From Funneliformis mosseae (lineage: Eukaryota; Glomeromycota; Glomeromycetes; Glomerales; Glomeraceae): DNA of 10,506 bases. The DNA is taken from the NCBI GenBank assembly GCA_910592005.1, contig CAJVPP010003897.1:1-10506 (forward strand). The letters are read 5' to 3'. The translations under genes and the position numbers were made by a program. The notes under the pieces were generated by a model, which worked only from the letters and a program-made list of their open reading frames with translations, was not told the DNA's origin and made no database searches. Below, in pieces: positions 8,401 to 10,506 of the stretch. Position 1 is the first letter of the stretch; each line of letters begins with the position of its first letter.

Positions 8401-8820
8401 CTATGATTATTATCATATAATTATGCCATTTTATTATAATATTCTTCTTACCACTAAATTATATTCTAATTCTTCATATATAAAATTATTAGCAATAATT
8501 AATAAGATTTGATACTTTCCATTCCTCATTTTTTTATTATCATTTAAAATATGTTAAAAATATGACTAAAAGATTTGTGTAAAATTTGATATATAAATAG
8601 GATTACTAACAAGAAATCCTATTTGAAAAAGATCTTCAAACATTATTTTTTCTTATTTTGGATTTTGTGATTTAGTCTAAAATTAATGCTATATTAAAAT
8701 TACATATTTAATAATAATAAAATTATTAAAATTTGATTATTTAAATACAGTTCATAATTTTCTAACATAAAATCTGTGATTAAATATAATAATTGTATTT
8801 TTCATTATAAAAATTCAATA

Positions 8821-9068
8821 CTGTCATCTTTCTCTATAGATACAATCACATTATATAAATCCCTTATTATAAGCATATATTTTGTAAGAACTAATACCTA
8901 TTAATATTAGATAAAAAACCCATTTATAATCACAGTGTTTTTATAGTCACATTATTCCAGAACTAACATTTAGTAACAATATATAAATCCTTCTGTATAG
9001 TAACTTTTTATTATAATCACACTTTTTATTTTTAGTCCTGAGGGTATGACTATAAAGAGAGATGACTG
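8821..9068. mobile_element. 248-bp Tc1/mariner-type MITE, TA-flanked
   Basis: The left end CTGTCATCTTTCTCTATAG (from 8821) matches the reverse complement of the right end, CAGTCATCTCTCTTTATAG (to 9068), with few mismatches. TA lies directly outside both ends (8819-8820 and 9069-9070), the target duplication of the Tc1/mariner-pogo superfamily. Inside, TATAATCAC or TATAGTCAC is repeated several times (near 8928, 8943 and 9012), which may be transposase-binding repeats. There is no coding capacity, so movement would depend on a related transposase elsewhere. Confidence 0.7.
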
Positions 9069-9279
9069 TATATTATAAAACTTATATATACTGTATTTCT
9101 CTGAAAATAAGTAATCCTGAAAATAGTATTATATCTGAAAATAAGTAACATGATGCTTTAAATCAATATAACTTTATAATTGTTATTTAAATTTTATTTT
9201 ATCATATTAAATACAATTGCTAGTACTATTATTATCATTATCAATATTACTTGCATTATTATCATCATAATCGCCATCA

Positions 9280-9810
9280 TCATTCACTATCACTATCTCC
9301 ATCATCATCATTGGTATCAATGTCATCTTTATCAATAATTTCTAAATCAGAATCTGGTTCATTTAAGTTAATTGATAGTTTACATGTCTTAAAGGATCCT
9401 ATGATGATTTTATCAGAAATTCTTTTCCAGAAATTTTTAACCTATAGCACAATGAAGGTTTTCTGCAGTTGTTTCTTTTGCACTGCTATGAATTACCTAA
9501 ATATGCAATTCCATATGGAGGTAATTTTTAAATAGTTTATTTATCGTAATGTTAAGTGATTAGCAAATATTAGTCAACTCATCTGAGATTACCATGAGAT
9601 CAAAGCCACACTCATAAAATTTTTTTTAACTGATTCTTTTAAATGACTTCTAAAAGAATCATATATAAGCATTAAGTATTCTGCAACCTTAATTTGTCTG
9701 TGTTTTTTCACGTAGGTAACTAGTATTTTTTGTTTAATAAAATATGAAGTGCGTTTAACAATCCTTTTTCTTATAGGTTGCAGCATTTTTTTCTTTTTAC
9801 AAGCGTACAA
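9280..9810 (-). pseudogene. Pogo/Tigger-type DDE transposase remnant (C-terminal part)
   Basis: Three minus frames in succession give the C-terminal half of a DDE transposase of the pogo/Tigger (DDE_1) family. The first (9810-about 9600, an uninterrupted frame) ends with KVAEYLMLIYDSFRSHLKES; YDSFR fits the family's second catalytic Asp block. The frame then shifts to CGFDLMVISDELTN, a TAG, and SLNITINKLFK, which corresponds to the family's IPGGLTS..QPLD.SINKPFK block. The Gln is a stop (TAG) and the expected catalytic Asp is Asn, both explicable by C-to-T or G-to-A changes. A second shift gives VKNFWKRISDKIIIGSFKTC and an acidic tail (DTNDDDGDSDSE) ending at TGA 9280-9282. The CENP-B-like DNA-binding domain and first catalytic Asp are absent. 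It is inactive in cis. Confidence 0.75.
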
Positions 9811-9981
9811 ATGAATTAGAATGAAGTATTTATTGCAATTTTGTTCACATTTTTACGTAACAATAGTTGATCAAATGCAACAAATAGGTGACTAACAGTC
9901 ACAGGATCAAATTTGGAATTTTTTGAAAATGAATTTTATAAGCAATATATATTAATAATTATAAAATATCTGAAAATACCC

Positions 9982-10023
9982 GAAAATAAGCAACCTTATA
10001 ATAAAAAAAGGTTGCTTATTTTC
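9982..10023. repeat. Perfect 16-bp hairpin near the transposon end
   Basis: GAAAATAAGCAACCTT (9982-9997) and AAGGTTGCTTATTTTC (10008-10023) are exact complements around a 10-base loop. The stem contains the subterminal motif GAAAATAAGCAACC, also present in near-identical form at the other end of the element. It is likely a pair of inverted transposase-binding sites. Confidence 0.7.
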
Positions 10024-10071
10024 AAAGGAACACAGTATAAATATTTCTATATTCTTATATTATAAAAGTAG

Positions 10072-10338
10072 ATAAATAAAAAAAAATCTATATTATTTAC
10101 TCTAATAAATATTATATTAGATTTTAATCATACCTTAGATTCATTATATGATCAAGAGGTAATATTAGAACATTTTGCAGCACAAAGTATTGCTAACCAT
10201 GCATTAAATTTACAATTAGTAAATTGGTATCTTGACGAATATAATAATTTTAATTCTATGTCCAATTCAATTAAATTGTGTCTATTTTGAGTCCACTTAG
10301 TAAACAAACTATATCACTCAATATTAGCAAAAGTTTAA
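10072..10338 (+). pseudogene. Coding remnant between two transposons, strand uncertain
   Basis: The plus strand is open from 10072 to a TGA at 10288-10290 and resumes to TAA 10336-10338. A likely exon starts near 10121 after TATATTAG and reads LDSLYDQEVILEHFAAQSIA, then NHALNLQLVNWYLDEYNNFN. The minus strand over 10318-10151 also reads well (NLIELDIELKLLYSSRYQF, then FNAWLAILCAAKCSNITS), followed by a GTATGA donor-like site near 10140. I cannot settle the strand; the plus frame is longer. The family is not recognised. G+C is higher than in the tract before 8800. Confidence 0.3.
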
Positions 10339-10358
10339 CTTCAAAGATGATATTCATA

Positions 10359-10506
10359 CAGTCAACTCTTGATATAGCGAACTCTTGATATAACGAATTT
10401 TTTGAATAAATATAATAAAAATATTCTTATTATAGCGAATTGGCCAATCAAATCTCTTAAAATCTTCACTATAGCCTTATAGCGAAGTTGAGGTCTAGGA
10501 TATAGA
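10359..10506. mobile_element. Terminus of a third pogo/Tc1-type element, runs off the window
   Basis: CAGTCAACTCTTGATATAGC begins at 10359 directly after TA (10357-10358), the form of a Tc1/mariner-pogo terminal inverted repeat. A 16-bp unit is repeated in tandem: AACTCTTGATATAGCG (10364-10379) and AACTCTTGATATAACG (10380-10395). TATAGCGAA recurs near 10434 and 10478. The other terminus and any transposase lie outside the window, so autonomy cannot be judged. Its sequence differs from the two elements to its left. Confidence 0.6.

Larger units (their letters stand above)
6630..8676 (-). pseudogene. Decayed multi-exon gene, probable transposon-type RNase-H-fold nuclease
   Basis: The first exon starts near 8676 after an AG acceptor and reads MFEDLFQIGFLVSNPIYISN and later IIANNFIYEELEYNLVV, which looks like a helix-turn-helix. 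An Asn/Gln-rich stretch follows, then GNRFVYQDNLENLYSKCNEY. Introns are 7848-7915 (GTATGT...ATATAG, 68 bp), 7035-7104 and about 6845-6907. The central exon (7847-7105) contains KMRILS, SARETKSQFFGK, NIVNNKLNI-like residues, FIISSFHTIFETLNSKSK, ITIISDNESHYYCTEL and ILLEAGKAKALIDFHYV. The SDN and the later E/D residues resemble the acidic triad of an integrase or RNase-H fold. The final exons give YVKLEGIIESGNNIKMAIYN and EEDIGFIYTRVL. About 11 in-frame stops fall in the 150 codons from 7565 to 7105 without an indel; one frameshift lies at 7560-7577 and one near 8100. The family matches, from memory, multicopy proteins of Rhizophagus-like fungi. The nuclease role is inferred. Confidence 0.6.
9091..10035 (-). 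mobile_element. 945-bp internally deleted pogo/Tigger-like transposon
   Basis: The left end CTGTATTTCTCTGAAAATAA (9091) matches the reverse complement of the right end, CTGTGTTCCTTTGAAAATAA (to 10035). TA lies outside both ends (9089-9090 and 10036-10037). Each end carries subterminal copies of GAAAATAAGYAAC: at 9103 and near 9137 on the left, and as a perfect hairpin at 9982-10023 on the right. A broken transposase lies inside on the minus strand. A complete element of this group should be about twice as long; the part coding for the N-terminal DNA-binding domain is missing, so it is non-autonomous. Confidence 0.75.

Noticed and set aside
8881..9020. Repeated TATAATCAC spacing as a CRISPR-like array
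   Set aside because: Units are short, unevenly spaced and lie within a TA-flanked MITE; the DNA is eukaryotic.
9251..9535. 94-residue plus-strand open frame rich in His and Ser at its start
   Set aside because: It is the antisense of the acidic tail and C-terminal block of the minus-strand pogo-like transposase, whose frames match a known family.

Overview
This is extremely AT-rich eukaryotic DNA with no intact, recognisable gene of known function. Short introns (67-70 bp; GTATGT or GTCAGT donors, ATAG or ACAG acceptors), the base composition, and pogo/Tc1-type ends carrying a TATAGCGAA-like motif suggest an early-diverging fungus. From memory I favour an arbuscular mycorrhizal fungus of the Rhizophagus kind. 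That is inference, since no database was searched.

Layout. Bases 1-2200 have ordinary AT-rich composition with scattered CpG. They hold one small open frame (418-627, +), one short coding remnant (964-1101, -), a perfect 18-bp palindrome (1246-1263) and a less AT-rich block without genes (about 1480-2090). From about 2240 to about 8800 the DNA is far more AT-rich and CpG becomes rare. This tract looks like a graveyard of broken, intron-containing genes: a coiled-coil protein with a basic patch (2384-3998, -), an unknown gene (4711-5330, +), a short exon with a STIQNWI motif (5940-6240, -), and a long gene resembling a transposon-type RNase-H-fold nuclease (6630-8676, -). Their best reading frames are crossed by many stop codons, nearly always where Gln, Trp or Arg fits, with very few indels. 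That is the mark of C-to-T and G-to-A transition damage, as in repeat-induced point mutation (RIP).

Bases 8821-10506 carry three separate TA-flanked elements of the Tc1/mariner-pogo superfamily: a 248-bp MITE (8821-9068); 22 bp on, a 945-bp internally deleted pogo/Tigger-like element with a broken transposase (9091-10035); and the end of a third element that runs off the window (10359-10506). A degraded coding fragment of unresolved strand lies between the last two. A further foldback element (3434-3565) lies within the coiled-coil pseudogene. No rRNA, tRNA or CRISPR was seen.

The genes do not form a working pathway. The window is best read as a transposon-rich intergenic region. The most notable feature is the transition-type damage on both strands across several unrelated coding tracks. 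A changed genetic code is the main alternative, and TAG falling at both Gln-like and Trp-like positions argues against it.
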